Assembly: GCA_900105225.1 (NCBI GenBank) | Contig: LT629764.1 | Location: forward strand, 2,230,001 to 2,294,000 | Reading direction: 5' to 3' | Origin: Paenibacillaceae bacterium GAS479 | GTDB lineage: Bacteria; Bacillota; Bacilli; Paenibacillales; Paenibacillaceae | DNA length: 64,000 nt | Part shown: positions 6,454 to 17,570 of the stretch, one piece after another | Layout of the letters: each line of letters opens with the position of its first letter | How positions within the stretch are numbered: position 1 is the stretch's first letter | The notes under the pieces: generated by a model | What the model was told of the DNA's origin: nothing | Seen by the model: the letters and a program-made list of their open reading frames with translations, nothing else | Databases searched by the model: none | Program-made: the position numbers and the translations under genes

Positions 6454-9255
6454 TTATTCCGTCGGCGAGGTTTTGGACCGCGCCGGGCGGCGAGTCGATG
6501 TCGCAGGCTTAGCCGCGTCATCGGTAGTAGTTGTGGCGGTCGGCTTGCTAGCCGGACGGCCGCGCTTTGGCGGCGCAGCCTCGGCGGTCGGCGCTTCAGT
6601 CGGCGTAGCCGACTGCGCTGTTGGCACGGAAGCCGTTGACGCTGCCGATGGGCGACCGCGTTTTGGCGGCGCTGCTTCAACAATCGGCGCTTCAGTCGGC
6701 TTAGCCGACTGCGCTGTTGGCACGGAAGCCGTTGACGCTGCCGATGGGCGGCCGCGTTTTGCCGGCGCTGCTTCAACAGTCGGCGCTTCAGTCGGCTTAG
6801 CCGACTGCGCTGTTGACGCGGAAGCCGCTGACGCTGCTGACGGACGGCCGCGTTTTGCCGGCGCTGCCTCAGCAGTCAGCGCTTCAGCCGGCTTAGCCGA
6901 CTGCGCTGTTGACGCGGAAGCCGTCGACGCTGCGGCTGGACGGCCGCGTTTTGCCGGCGCTGCCTCAGCAGTCAGCGCTTCAGCCGGCGTAACCGACTGC
7001 GCTGTTGACGCGGAAGCCGTTGACGCTGCCGATGGACGGCCGCGTTTTGCCGGCTCTGCCTCAGCGGTCGGCGCTTCAGTCGGCTTAGCCGACTGCGCTG
7101 TTGACGCGGAGGCCGTTGACGCTGCCGCTGGACGGCCGCGTTTTGCCGGCGCTGCCTCAGCAGTCGGCGCTTCAGTCGGCTTAGCCGACTGCGCTGTTGG
7201 CACGGAAGCCGTGGACGCTGCGGCTGGACGGCCGCGTTTTGCCGGCTCTGCCTCAGCGGTCGACGCTTCAGTCGGCGTAACCGACTGCGCTGTTGGCGCA
7301 GAGGCCGTTGCCTGCGGTGCAGGCAACGCAGCGGCGCCCGCACTGGCGGCTTCGCCTGCGCGCTGCTGCAGCTGCTCCGCCGCAGCGGCGCTTACCGCCG
7401 CTGTCGGCCGCGCCTCGACAGCGCTCTCCGGCTGCGCAACTGGCGCAGCCGCCGTACCGGCTGATGCCGCCGGCTGGCGCTCGTCGGCTGAAGCCGGCTG
7501 CACCGGCGGCTGAGCGTCGCCGGTGCTAGGGCGTGGCGCCGGGCTGTAGCTGCCCGGTCGCATGCTGCCCCCTACTGGGCGAGTCGCACCAGTCGAGGAA
7601 GGCCGGCCCAGCGGCCGTTGGCCGGAAGTTGGCCGGCTGCTGCTATAGGAGCTGCTCTGCCCTGCTCGCTGCGAGCTATACCCATTTTCGCTGCGCGAGT
7701 ATCCAGTCCCGCTGTTGCTGCTGTTGCCACTATCGCTTCGTTGCGAGCTGTAGCCATTCTCGCTGCGCGTGGGCCCAGCACCATTACTAGTACTGCCGCT
7801 CGAGCTGTTCGCGCCAGCGATCTGAGCTGTGCCTCCATTGCCGGAGGAGTAGCTGCGGTAGCCGCTGCCTTGCGTGTTATTGTTGCGATAAGCAGCTGTA
7901 TTGGAAACAATCGGGCTGCCGCCGGCTGGCCCCTTCGGAGCTTGGTTGCCGCTCGAAGTTCCAGGTCTGCTGCCGCTGGATGGAGACGACAGAGCAGGCC
8001 GGTTGCCATTTTTGGATTCCAAGGTAGCCATGAATTCCACATTCGTCTTGGTCTCGCCAAGCTTACGGAGAAACCCGTCGACAAAGTCCGGCGAGTCATT
8101 CATATTTTTGCGGATGACCCAGATTTTATCCAGCTCTTCTTTTGTCAGCAACAGATCCTCCCGGCGCGTGCCGGAACGGCGTATATCCATGGCCGGGAAA
8201 ATCCGGCGTTCGGCCAGCTTGCGGTCCAAATGCAGCTCCATGTTGCCCGTGCCCTTGAATTCTTCATAAATGATGTCATCCATACGCGAACCCGTATCGA
8301 TCAGTGCAGTTGCCAGAATGGTCAGGCTGCCGCCTTCCTCGATATTACGAGCTGAACCAAAAAAGCGCTTCGGACGATGGAACGCCGCGGGATCAATACC
8401 ACCACTCAGCGTCCGTCCAGACGGAGGAATGACTAAATTATAAGCTCGCGCCAAACGAGTGATACTGTCCAGCAGGATGACAACATCCTTCTTGTGCTCA
8501 ACCATGCGCAGTGCTCTCTCAAGCACAAGCTCTGCAACCTTGATATGATTTTCCGGTACTTCATCAAAGGTAGACGCTACAACCTCTCCCCTGACAGAGC
8601 GGGACATGTCCGTTACTTCCTCCGGCCGCTCGTCGATAAGCAGTACGAATAGCTCGATTTCCGGGTTGTTTTCAGAGATGCTATTGGCAATTTCCTTCAA
8701 CAGCAATGTTTTGCCTGCTTTGGGAGGAGCCACAATCAGTCCCCGCTGGCCAAGACCAACCGGAGCGAGCAGATCCATAATCCGAGTAGAAAGACGACCA
8801 GGTGTCGTTTCGAGAACAAGCTTCTTTTGCGGGAAGAGAGGGGTCAGCGCCGGGAAATGCAATCGCTCAGCAGCCGTTTCTGGGCTCATACCGTTAACTG
8901 CATTGACTTGCAAAAGGCCGAAGTAACGCTCGTTTTCTTTAGGAGGACGGCATTTCCCCGATACGAGGTCGCCGCTTCTAAGATCGAATCTACGGATTTG
9001 GGAAGCCGAGATATAAATATCTTCATTACTAGGCAAATAATTAATCGGACGCAAAAATCCAAAACCTTCTGGCAGGATGTCCAAAATTCCCTGCATGAAC
9101 AACAGCCCGCCACGCTCCGCTTGGGCGCGGAGAACAGCAAAAATCAATTCTCTTTTTCTCATCTGATTAAAGCTCGGTACCTCGAACTGCTTCGCGAGCT
9201 TATACAGATCATTCAATGACATTACTTCCAGATCAGCGATCTGAAATTCGCTCAT
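6454..9255 (-). CDS. rho: Transcription termination factor Rho with long C-terminal AT-hook-like tail
   Basis: Residues 1-416 are an ordinary Rho: N-terminal helix bundle, cold-shock RNA-binding domain (about 50-120, with EGFGFLR), Walker A (APPKAGKT, 176-183), Walker B ([10 protein letters not shown]), Q-loop and R-loop ([20 protein letters not shown]). Rho is a hexameric RNA helicase that ends transcripts. Usual length is 420-430 residues; this one is 933. Residues ~417-600 are Ser/Asn/Gly/Tyr-rich and low complexity ([21 protein letters not shown]), and ~600-670 are Ala/Pro/Gln-rich. Residues ~674-903 are a 32-residue repeat each carrying KRGRP, the core of an AT-hook; I count eight. The end is basic ([14 protein letters not shown]). 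The frame is open throughout. The start ATG follows GTGGTGAG. The tail is probably disordered; DNA binding by the KRGRP motifs is inference. Confidence 0.95.
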   Translation of the reverse strand: MSEFQIADLEVMSLNDLYKLAKQFEVPSFNQMRKRELIFAVLRAQAERGGLLFMQGILDILPEGFGFLRPINYLPSNEDIYISASQIRRFDLRSGDLVSGKCRPPKENERYFGLLQVNAVNGMSPETAAERLHFPALTPLFPQKKLVLETTPGRLSTRIMDLLAPVGLGQRGLIVAPPKAGKTLLLKEIANSISENNPEIELFVLLIDERPEEVTDMSRSVRGEVVASTFDEVPENHIKVAELVLERALRMVEHKKDVVILLDSITRLARAYNLVIPPSGRTLSGGIDPAAFHRPKRFFGSARNIEEGGSLTILATALIDTGSRMDDIIYEEFKGTGNMELHLDRKLAERRIFPAMDIRRSGTRREDLLLTKEELDKIWVIRKNMNDSPDFVDGFLRKLGETKTNVEFMATLESKNGNRPALSSPSSGSRPGTSSGNQAPKGPAGGSPIVSNTAAYRNNNTQGSGYRSYSSGNGGTAQIAGANSSSGSTSNGAGPTRSENGYSSQRSDSGNSSNSGTGYSRSENGYSSQRAGQSSSYSSSRPTSGQRPLGRPSSTGATRPVGGSMRPGSYSPAPRPSTGDAQPPVQPASADERQPAASAGTAAAPVAQPESAVEARPTAAVSAAAAEQLQQRAGEAASAGAAALPAPQATASAPTAQSVTPTEASTAEAEPAKRGRPAAASTASVPTAQSAKPTEAPTAEAAPAKRGRPAAASTASASTAQSAKPTEAPTAEAEPAKRGRPSAASTASASTAQSVTPAEALTAEAAPAKRGRPAAASTASASTAQSAKPAEALTAEAAPAKRGRPSAASAASASTAQSAKPTEAPTVEAAPAKRGRPSAASTASVPTAQSAKPTEAPIVEAAPPKRGRPSAASTASVPTAQSATPTEAPTAEAAPPKRGRPASKPTATTTTDDAAKPATSTRRPARSKTSPTE
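6550..7280. repeat. 96-bp tandem repeat coding for the Rho tail
   Basis: A 96-bp unit, for example GGCGCTTCAGTCGGC at 6591 and again at 6687, recurs across the 3' half of rho and encodes the 32-residue KRGRP units. Copies differ by several substitutions, so the array is not freshly amplified. The period is a multiple of three, so copy-number change would keep the frame. Confidence 0.85.
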
Positions 9256-9568
9256 GATCTCACCACTTTATTCAGTTTTCACACCTTAATCCTTACCTCA
9301 TACTGGGACAATCCGAATCTATAAACTCTATTCTTTCATTGTGTCCGTCAGAGCAAGGCTCTAACCGCCAAGAAGGAAATGACTGTTCATACAGTCTTGG
9401 AAAGTCTGGAGAGAGGAATGCTGGCAGATGCGGGGAAAAGCAAGGCGGGCCAGCGCTCCATAACAGCAGCGCTGACGTAACCGCCAGTCAAGTCAAACAA
9501 ATGTACCCGTCTTATGACAGACGATGCAAAAGAAATGGGTTATCGCCTGGAACATACCAGACAGTCTA
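9256..9568. other. rho upstream region (313 bases)
   Basis: There is no gene here. Read on the minus strand it lies between the murA stop and the rho start and must contain any rho promoter or leader. I see no good -35/-10 pair and no clear intrinsic terminator after murA, so read-through from murA or Rho autoregulation of its own leader are both possible. Confidence 0.35.
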
Positions 9569-10822
9569 TCATTCATTCTCGCGCCAAACATCAGCACCGA
9601 GTCGGCGTAAATTCTCAACCAGGTTATCATACCCACGATCGATATACTCCACACCTGTAATTTCCGTAATGCCTTCGGTCACAGTGAGCCCAGCAACTAC
9701 CAATGAAGCTCCAGCGCGCAGGTCGGCTGCTCTGACCTTAGCCGCATTCAGCGAGCTGCCTTCAATGATGGCAGAGCGGCCTTCAACACGAATGTTGGCG
9801 CCCATGCGGATTAATTCCGGAACATGCTTGAAGCGGTTGCTGTACACATAGTCCGTGAGAATACTTACTCCGTTAGCCTGCGTCAGCAGGCTGGTCATCG
9901 GAGATTGCAAGTCGGTCGCAAATCCGGGATAAACAAGCGCGCGAACATCGATCGGCTCATAAACAGGAGCACCGATGATGCGGATGGATTCATCCATCTC
10001 GATGACCTTGACGCCCATTTCTAGAAGCTTGGCGCTCATTGCCTCCATATGCTTCGGAATGACGCCATCGATGAGCACGTCGCCCCGAGTTGCTGCAGCG
10101 GCAATCATATACGTACCAGCTTGAATCCGGTCTGGAATAATCGAATGACGACAGCCATGCATGCTGTCCACACCTTCGATTCGGATCGTCTCCGTTCCAG
10201 CACCTTTTATTCTAGCACCCATGGCGTTAAGCAATGTGGCCACATCTATGATTTCAGGCTCTTTAGCCGCGTTCTCAATGGTCGTTATGCCTTTGGCGCG
10301 TGACGCCGCTAACATAATATTGATGGTCGCGCCTACGCTGACCACGTCTAGATAAATCTTAGCACCGCGAAGCTCGCGGGCTGAGATACGAATTGAACCA
10401 TGATCGTTGGACACTTCGGCTCCTAAAGCTTCGAAGCCTTTAATATGCTGGTCAATCGGACGGGGCTCGAAATTGCAGCCGCCAGGCAATCCAATAACCG
10501 CTTCACCGAAGCGACCTAGCAGCGCCCCCATTAAATAATAGGAAGCTCTCAACAATTTAACTTTGCCGTCGGGCATAGGGGCTGAGACCAGACGCGATGG
10601 ATCGATGCGCATGGTATCTCCACTCCAAGACACGCCTGCACCAAGCTGCTCCAAAATTTCACCGTACACCGCAACGTCGCTAAGCTGCGGAAGGTTGTCC
10701 AGAACAACTTCCGATTCAGCCAGGATGGCTGCCGGTAACAGTGCGACTGCGCTGTTTTTGGCGCCGCTGATTTGAACCGTGCCTCGTAGCGGCCGTCCGC
10801 CACGAACCATTAATTTCTCCAT
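9569..10822 (-). CDS. murA: UDP-N-acetylglucosamine 1-carboxyvinyltransferase
   Basis: MurA transfers enolpyruvate from PEP to UDP-GlcNAc, the first committed step of peptidoglycan synthesis, in the cytosol. Seen: the catalytic KN pair near the start ([14 protein letters not shown]) and the PEP-binding cysteine loop ([11 protein letters not shown]; Cys is the fosfomycin target). I chose the ATG at 10822 (MEKLMVRGG), giving 417 residues as in the family, with GGGGAGG upstream. The gene order spo0F-murA-rho matches the second copy (murAB/murZ) of B. subtilis. An extended -10 promoter lies about 195 bases upstream. Confidence 0.95.
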   Translation of the reverse strand: MEKLMVRGGRPLRGTVQISGAKNSAVALLPAAILAESEVVLDNLPQLSDVAVYGEILEQLGAGVSWSGDTMRIDPSRLVSAPMPDGKVKLLRASYYLMGALLGRFGEAVIGLPGGCNFEPRPIDQHIKGFEALGAEVSNDHGSIRISARELRGAKIYLDVVSVGATINIMLAASRAKGITTIENAAKEPEIIDVATLLNAMGARIKGAGTETIRIEGVDSMHGCRHSIIPDRIQAGTYMIAAAATRGDVLIDGVIPKHMEAMSAKLLEMGVKVIEMDESIRIIGAPVYEPIDVRALVYPGFATDLQSPMTSLLTQANGVSILTDYVYSNRFKHVPELIRMGANIRVEGRSAIIEGSSLNAAKVRAADLRAGASLVVAGLTVTEGITEITGVEYIDRGYDNLVENLRRLGADVWRENE

Positions 10823-11016
10823 TGATGCGGTATCCTCCCCGGAAAAAACAGGTATAGTGCCGCTATGCGGCTTACCTGCGGCTGAAAATAACGCAGCGCG
10901 CACCGGCAATCCGAAAGAGAGGGCGCGCGCTCATTATCTTGGTTCGAAAGGAGAAGGCTGCCAGTCGTAAGACTGCAGTCTTCGCTAAAGGAAAAGTAGC
11001 TTGTTCATTCTGAGCC

Positions 11017-11025
11017 ATTATAACA
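11017..11025 (-). promoter_or_regulatory. Candidate extended -10 promoter for murA
   Basis: On the minus strand TGT-TATAAT (TATAAT at 11022-11017 preceded by TGn) stands alone without a good -35 box. It lies between the spo0F terminator and murA. Confidence 0.45.
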
Positions 11026-11084
11026 CACTTGAATAATACATGTGTACTTGGGCGTCCCGCCCAGCAACACGTACTCGTACACGC

Positions 11085-11109
11085 AAAAAAAGGTCCTGCT
11101 CTCAGGACC
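11085..11109 (-). terminator. spo0F terminator overlapping its stop codon
   Basis: On the minus strand GGTCCTG-AGAG-CAGGACC is followed by seven U residues. The TGA of spo0F (11104-11102) lies in the 5' arm and loop of the hairpin. Confidence 0.85.
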
Positions 11110-11503
11110 CGATTGCGTATTTGCTATTGTTCTCTCCATCACGTCGCAGCTGCATGTTGACGGCAAGACGCATTTCGTCGATATCGAACGGCTTGGTAAA
11201 ATGCATAACCGCTCCTAAATCCGTTGCTTCCTTGATCATATCGAGCTCACCATACGCCATCATCATAATAACCTTAATGCTGCGATCGATTGCCTTGACA
11301 TGCTTGAGAATCTCAAGCCCATCCATGCCGGGAATCTTCATGTCCAGCAGTACCAGATCCGGACTTTCATTACGGACAATTTCCAGAGCCAGCTTGCCGT
11401 TGGAAGCTTGGAAGGTCGTGTATCCCTCGCTCGTAAATACCTCCATTAGGAGAACGCGTATTCCATTCTGGTCATCTACGATGAGCACCTTTTTCATGTC
11501 CAA
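11102..11503 (-). CDS. spo0F: Spo0F, sporulation phosphorelay response regulator
   Basis: A single-domain receiver that passes phosphate from sensor kinases to Spo0B and thence Spo0A. Seen: acidic pocket (VDD near the start), phospho-acceptor Asp in [10 protein letters not shown], and the conserved Lys in HFTKPFD; no output domain. Position next to pyrG is the classical spo0F location. I start at the TTG at 11503 because GGGAGG lies 8 bases upstream; the ATG two codons later would leave a 14-base gap. The usual fbaA neighbour is missing here. Confidence 0.92.
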   Translation of the reverse strand: MDMKKVLIVDDQNGIRVLLMEVFTSEGYTTFQASNGKLALEIVRNESPDLVLLDMKIPGMDGLEILKHVKAIDRSIKVIMMMAYGELDMIKEATDLGAVMHFTKPFDIDEMRLAVNMQLRRDGENNSKYAIGS

Positions 11504-11751
11504 CTCTTCTACCTCCCGTTAGGTTTCGTGCTATTCTACAGATCAGGCCCGGGTGGGTCCGTTCTGCTTGAATTCCAGCCCCTTATCCAGTTCGGTTCCA
11601 TCGTTGCACTTTCATCTCGAACTTTTACCTCTCCGATGTCGGGTAGCGGATCCGTCTGTTTGCTACTTGGCGTCTTCATTCCAGAGGTTGGGCAACAGTT
11701 TACTAATCCTGTATATTCGCCCTGCCCTTCTCAACTCCTTCTTGGATATGG

Positions 11752-11789
11752 AAAAAAGCCGCCCGGACCAAGTAGGAGGCCGGGCGGCT
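11752..11789 (-). terminator. pyrG terminator
   Basis: On the minus strand a 9-bp GC stem (GCCGCCCGG/CCGGGCGGC) is followed by TTTTTT (A run 11752-11757). It lies about 55 bases after the pyrG stop. Confidence 0.85.
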
Positions 11790-11845
11790 GATCGAAATAG
11801 TATTAACGTCCGCAGACAGGACTTACGAATGCGAACTAAAGAATG

Positions 11846-13477
<1,632 letters not shown>

Positions 13478-13530
13478 TTAAAGGTTGCCCAGGCCGGCCA
13501 TAAATCATGGCGCGAACCCCATATAAAAAC

Positions 13531-13592
13531 AAAAAAAGTGTCACCCGTATAAGGGGGCACTTTCTTCAATCACCCGTGCAAATATACAGGCT
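13531..13592 (-). promoter_or_regulatory. pyrG promoter and candidate G-slippage attenuator
   Basis: On the minus strand a TATATT -10 box (13586-13581) is followed 5 bases later by GGG (13575-13573), a likely transcript start. The next ~11 bases lead into a hairpin (13562-13536) whose 5' arm is AAGTGCCCCC and 3' arm GGGTGACACTT, then a U run. In B. subtilis pyrG, low CTP makes RNA polymerase add extra G at a GGGC start; the poly-G pairs with the C/U-rich 5' arm and prevents termination. All elements are here except that the base after GGG is U, not C. Confidence 0.55.
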
Positions 13593-13772
13593 GCCCGCAG
13601 CGGCATCCACTTACCGGATCCCTGCGCCTACAGCCTTAAGCTGATGATAAATTTCACAGTACGCTCCAAAAAGCCCATGCAATAGTGTACTTCACGGCAG
13701 ATGTACTGTCAAGGACAAGCAACCACTCCAGTTATGTTGTAAGAAGGTAACCCTATACCTGTTCTGACGCAC

Positions 13773-13809
13773 AAAAGCGCTCTCCGACAAACGCCGGGAG
13801 CGCTCTTTT
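13773..13809 (-). terminator. Terminator after the S9 peptidase gene
   Basis: AAAAGCGCTC ... GAGCGCTCTTTT forms a strong stem with U-rich flanks in both directions, just beyond the minus-strand S9 peptidase stop. Confidence 0.75.
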
Positions 13810-13834
13810 GTTAGTCCCTTGAATCTGACTTGGG

Positions 13835-16276
13835 TTATGGGTTTAAATGGCGGGCGAGGAACTTCTCCAAGGCACGATAGAAATCAAGCTGATTTTCCAA
13901 ATTGGCAAAACCATGGCCTTCATCCAGTTTCAGCATATAAGGCACATCAACGCCTCTTGCGTTCAGCGCATTGACGATTTGATCCGACTCGGCCTGTTTG
14001 ACGCGAGGATCATTGGCACCTTGAACAACAAACAGGGGCGCCTTGATTGTATCAACGGAGAACAGCGGCGAGATTTCAGTCAGAAGCTCCTTCTCTTTGA
14101 CAGGATCGCCTATACGCTGGTACATCATCGTACGCTGGGATTCCCAGTAAGCGGGCAATGAGTCAAGCAGCGTGAACAAGTTGGAAGGACCGACGTAGCT
14201 TACTCCCGCTGCGTATACATCAGGTGTGTAAGCTAAACCAGCGAGCGCAGCATAACCTCCGTATGAAGTTCCGTATATGGCTACCCGCTCTTTATCCGCA
14301 ATTCCTTCCTGAACGAGCCAATTGACGCCATCTGTTAGGTCATTTTGCATCGCTTTGCCCCATTGCTTGTTGCCTGCATCCAGGAACTCTTTGCCGTATC
14401 CAGTTGAACCGCGGAAGTTCACCTGCAGCACCGCGTAACCTCTGCTGGCCAAAAACTGGACTTCCGGATTATAACCCCATACATCGCGAGCCCATGGGCC
14501 TCCGTGCGGATTCACAATAAGAGGAAGGTTTTTCGGATCGGCACCTTTAGGAAGGGTCAGGTAGCCATTAAGTGTCATTCCGTCTCTTGTTTTATAAGAA
14601 ATCGGCTTCATATCGGCTAACTTGTTCTCGTCCAGCCAGCCAGTCGACTCCGAGATTTTCTCCAGCGATCCCGACTTCGTATCGTAAATGTAGTTGATAC
14701 CGCCATTTTTATCGCTGTAGGCCGTAAATTGAACTTTGCCGTTTTTGTCCGGGACGTTCAGGGAAATTTCTTTGCCAGGCACTTTAGCCCGAAGAGTAAC
14801 GTACAGCTGCTCGAACTCCGGATCAAAGAAGGAATAGTTCACTTTATCCGTCATATAAACAGCAGCCGCGATGGTTTGCTTTTGTACGGATGGAATAATG
14901 CCGGCAACGTCAACTTCTTTATTTTCAAAAATCGTTTTAACGACTTTTTTGGCAACCGGATCATATTCCTCGATCGCCACTTTGTCCCGCCCGATGTTTG
15001 AAGCCACATACAGATTTTTGTTATCAAAAGTAAACATGACTGGATTGAAGCTATCGCCAAGCTTCGTATCCATCAGAGGCTTGAATGGTTGGTCTTCCGT
15101 ATCGCGGTAAAGTAAGGACGATACATTGCCATCACTTGAAATCGCGATACGCAGCTTGCCAGCGTTGTCAGTCATCCAACCGGTAATGTTTCCAGGGTTT
15201 TCAGCAACCAATTTCGTCGCACCTGTACGTATGTTGATCCGGTATACATCAAATATGCGGGCGTCCCGCTTGTTCATGCCGACAAGCAGTTCATCGGGAA
15301 TTCCAGGCAGCGCATCAATGATCATCGCCGTTGTATTTTCGTAAGGGGTCAAATTGCGCTGCTCTTTGCCATCCAGATTAACGGCGAACAGCTGATAGTT
15401 TTCATCGCCCCCAGTGTCTCTCGCATAAATCAGCCGATCATTGGCTGCCCATGCGAATCCGGCAACGCTGCGTTCCTTTTCACTAGTGATTCGGACTCCG
15501 TTGTTCTCACCGACTTTTTTGACGAAAATATTCAATCGATTCTCCCACATGCTGAGGTACGCAATATGGGTATTATCAGGGGATAGACTGAATTGAAGCT
15601 GATCAGCAGGCCGGAAAATATCTTCCAGCGGAATAGCACCCGTAGGGGCTACGCCCAGCCCAAGAGCTTGATAGAGCGAGCCGGCGAATTCCGCACGCGT
15701 AACCGGCCCTTTAGGAGCGAACTTTGTGCTGCTAAGAATAAAATGCTGCTTAAGACGGATCGCATCCTCAAGATGAGCCGGGGCAATCGACTTTTGATCC
15801 TCGTATACGACCTGAATATCATTATCTCCAAGCTTGAAAGAGCGGGTCAGCAGCGAAGCCATCTGCTGGCGGGTCAGCGGCGCGGCAGGCATAAAGCCGT
15901 TTGCCCCTCCCTTGATGATGCCTCGCTCTTTAAGAGCAGCTACAGCAGCTGCAACGTCCCCGTCTTGCACTAGATCTGCAAAGCCGCTTGAAACGGCTGT
16001 TGCTTCAAGCTTCAGTGCGCGTTGCAGCACTAATGCTGCCTCAGCGCGTGTGATAGGCTCAAGCGGCGCGTTCATGCCGTCTTTTATCCCATCTATGTAT
16101 CCCAATTGCCGGAGCGCTTCAATCGCTTTATTTTCAAATTCAGCGGAGACGCTTCCAGCGGCCTGAATCGGTAAAGCAGCTACAGGTGCGGGCGGCATTG
16201 CGGTGAGCAATAAAGCCAATGCAATGACCGCGGCACCCGTTTTACGCTTGACTTGCTTGAACATTAACCTTTCCAA
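13835..16276 (-). CDS. SLH-anchored S9 (prolyl oligopeptidase family) peptidase
   Basis: An 813-residue exported serine peptidase. Order of domains: signal peptide (KRKTGAAVIALALLLTA); three S-layer homology domains at about 46-90, 106-150 and 165-210 (each with an ITRAE/LTRQQ/VTRAE motif), which would tether it to secondary cell-wall polymer; a WD40/TolB-like beta-propeller of ~350 residues; then a C-terminal alpha/beta hydrolase with GTSYGGYAA (Ser ~667), GANDPRV (Asp ~755) and DEGHGF (His ~787). Such enzymes cleave acyl- or prolyl-peptides. TTG at 16276 is chosen because AGGAGG lies 8 bases upstream; the ATG four codons on is possible. Confidence 0.9.
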   Translation of the reverse strand: MERLMFKQVKRKTGAAVIALALLLTAMPPAPVAALPIQAAGSVSAEFENKAIEALRQLGYIDGIKDGMNAPLEPITRAEAALVLQRALKLEATAVSSGFADLVQDGDVAAAVAALKERGIIKGGANGFMPAAPLTRQQMASLLTRSFKLGDNDIQVVYEDQKSIAPAHLEDAIRLKQHFILSSTKFAPKGPVTRAEFAGSLYQALGLGVAPTGAIPLEDIFRPADQLQFSLSPDNTHIAYLSMWENRLNIFVKKVGENNGVRITSEKERSVAGFAWAANDRLIYARDTGGDENYQLFAVNLDGKEQRNLTPYENTTAMIIDALPGIPDELLVGMNKRDARIFDVYRINIRTGATKLVAENPGNITGWMTDNAGKLRIAISSDGNVSSLLYRDTEDQPFKPLMDTKLGDSFNPVMFTFDNKNLYVASNIGRDKVAIEEYDPVAKKVVKTIFENKEVDVAGIIPSVQKQTIAAAVYMTDKVNYSFFDPEFEQLYVTLRAKVPGKEISLNVPDKNGKVQFTAYSDKNGGINYIYDTKSGSLEKISESTGWLDENKLADMKPISYKTRDGMTLNGYLTLPKGADPKNLPLIVNPHGGPWARDVWGYNPEVQFLASRGYAVLQVNFRGSTGYGKEFLDAGNKQWGKAMQNDLTDGVNWLVQEGIADKERVAIYGTSYGGYAALAGLAYTPDVYAAGVSYVGPSNLFTLLDSLPAYWESQRTMMYQRIGDPVKEKELLTEISPLFSVDTIKAPLFVVQGANDPRVKQAESDQIVNALNARGVDVPYMLKLDEGHGFANLENQLDFYRALEKFLARHLNP

Positions 16277-16437
16277 ATATGATTCCTCCTAGAATGACTA
16301 GTTCTCCACATTGGCTCGGCCTCCAAACATCTAAACCTCTTAGCATGAAGAAGGATTTCAAAGAGAGCGCAGGGTGGTAGACGTATACTAAAACGTATGG
16401 GATTGGAAACAGTTTCAATATTTTCCCTTTACTGCTG

Positions 16438-16482
16438 AAAAAAAAGGCCCCGAGACAACCTTCGGAAAGGTTGCCCGGAGCC
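16438..16482 (-). terminator. rpoE terminator
   Basis: On the minus strand AGGCTCCGGGCAACCTT pairs with GAAGGTTGTCTCGGGGCCT, followed by a run of eight U. Confidence 0.85.
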
Positions 16483-16497
16483 TCTAGAGCTTAGTCC

Positions 16498-17067
16498 TTA
16501 TTTCTTGTCGTCGTCATCCGAATCGTCTTCGTCCTCATCGTCGAAGTCTTCCTCGTCGTCATCCGATTCCTCAGCCACCGCATCGGCATCATCGTCTTCT
16601 TCGATAGTCTCGTCAACAGCGGTTTCTTCCTCGTCTTCGCTCTCTTCAAACTCGCGATCTTCATCGAACAGATCGAAGTCCTCTTCGGTTTCGGTGTAGT
16701 TGTCGTCCTCTTCGGCTTCGAACACTTCCTCATCCTCAAGATCATCTTCATCGTTGATGATACGCGGACGTTTGGCATTGCTGATTGGATCTTCATTTTT
16801 CTCAACTGGGTACCAGCGTTTCAGGCCCCAAGTGTTGCTGCCAACACAGGCGAAACGGCCGTCGATGTTGATCTCCGTATAAACCTGGGCGATGACATTG
16901 TTCACTTCATCATCCTTGAGCCCACGATATTTGGCAATTTCCTTCATCAGATCGCGGTAGTAGAACGGCGTATTTGCCGACTTCAGCACCTCGAATGCCA
17001 AGTCAACCATCGGCATCTCGCGCAAGCGCTCCGCATCGAATTTTTGGGATAAGTTAGTCGTGCTCAT
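16498..17067 (-). CDS. rpoE: RNA polymerase delta subunit
   Basis: RpoE of Gram-positive bacteria speeds RNA polymerase recycling and affects promoter selectivity. Residues ~15-90 form the HARE-HTH domain (MPMVDLAFEVLKSANTPFYY, YTEINIDGRFACVG, WGLKRWYP). Residues ~110-189 are an extreme Asp/Glu tail, the nucleic-acid-mimicking region. The length of 189 is usual. It stands alone: its own terminator follows and another minus-strand terminator lies upstream at 17221-17255. Confidence 0.95.
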   Translation of the reverse strand: MSTTNLSQKFDAERLREMPMVDLAFEVLKSANTPFYYRDLMKEIAKYRGLKDDEVNNVIAQVYTEINIDGRFACVGSNTWGLKRWYPVEKNEDPISNAKRPRIINDEDDLEDEEVFEAEEDDNYTETEEDFDLFDEDREFEESEDEEETAVDETIEEDDDADAVAEESDDDEEDFDDEDEDDSDDDDKK

Positions 17068-17220
17068 CTAATCCAGACACATCCTCTCGGATAATCATAC
17101 GCAAGTAGTCTTCTTCCATCATGTCCACAGTCAACCTTTAGTAAAACCTATTTGACCCAAAAAATCAAGGCGGTTTAGAGCCGTTGGCATGGTTCTGCGT
17201 GTGAACTTAAGCCGCCCCAT

Positions 17221-17255
17221 AAAAAAAGACGGGCATGCGCCCATGCGCAAGCCCG
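17221..17255 (-). terminator. Terminator-like hairpin upstream of rpoE
   Basis: On the minus strand CGGGC-TT-GCGC ... GCGC-AT-GCCCG is followed by seven U. No minus-strand gene ends just before it: upstream lies a plus-strand gene. It may stop antisense transcripts from the argS side, or be a leader attenuator of rpoE. Confidence 0.65.
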
Positions 17256-17570
17256 CGGTTAGCCAACTGAAATGAGTCAGTTTGAGCTATATTTTTAGCG
17301 TACTTGTCCACTTCCTACAAACATATCGCCCTTACTGGGCAAAAGGGAAGAACGAAGGGCCTCCCCTTCGCTCCTGACTGTATCCTTCCGCGAGAGCGCT
17401 GCCCCCCGGCTTGCAAGAGCCCTTCGACTCTTGATCCATTGTATGAAGACAGTCGGGCGATTGACACGAGTCGCGGCCCAAATTGTTTTAAAACGGGCAG
17501 GTGGCTCTATCGGGCAACGGCAGACTGCTCATACATTATCCAAGCATTGTCCGTCAGGAGGGACATTAAC

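Noticed and set aside
6473-7513. 346-codon plus-strand ORF opposite the rho tail
   Set aside because: It is the complement of the 96-bp repeat array; open because the period is a multiple of three and the DNA is GC-rich. No ribosome site or recognisable domain.
10930-10990. Possible tRNA (GGTTCGAAAG string)
   Set aside because: No acceptor stem, D-loop or anticodon arm can be folded around it; no tRNA was found anywhere in the window.
17304-17570. Longer N-terminus for the subtilase from the first in-frame ATG-like start
   Set aside because: The extra 89 residues are unstructured, without signal peptide, and the TTG at 17571 has a well-placed GGAGG.
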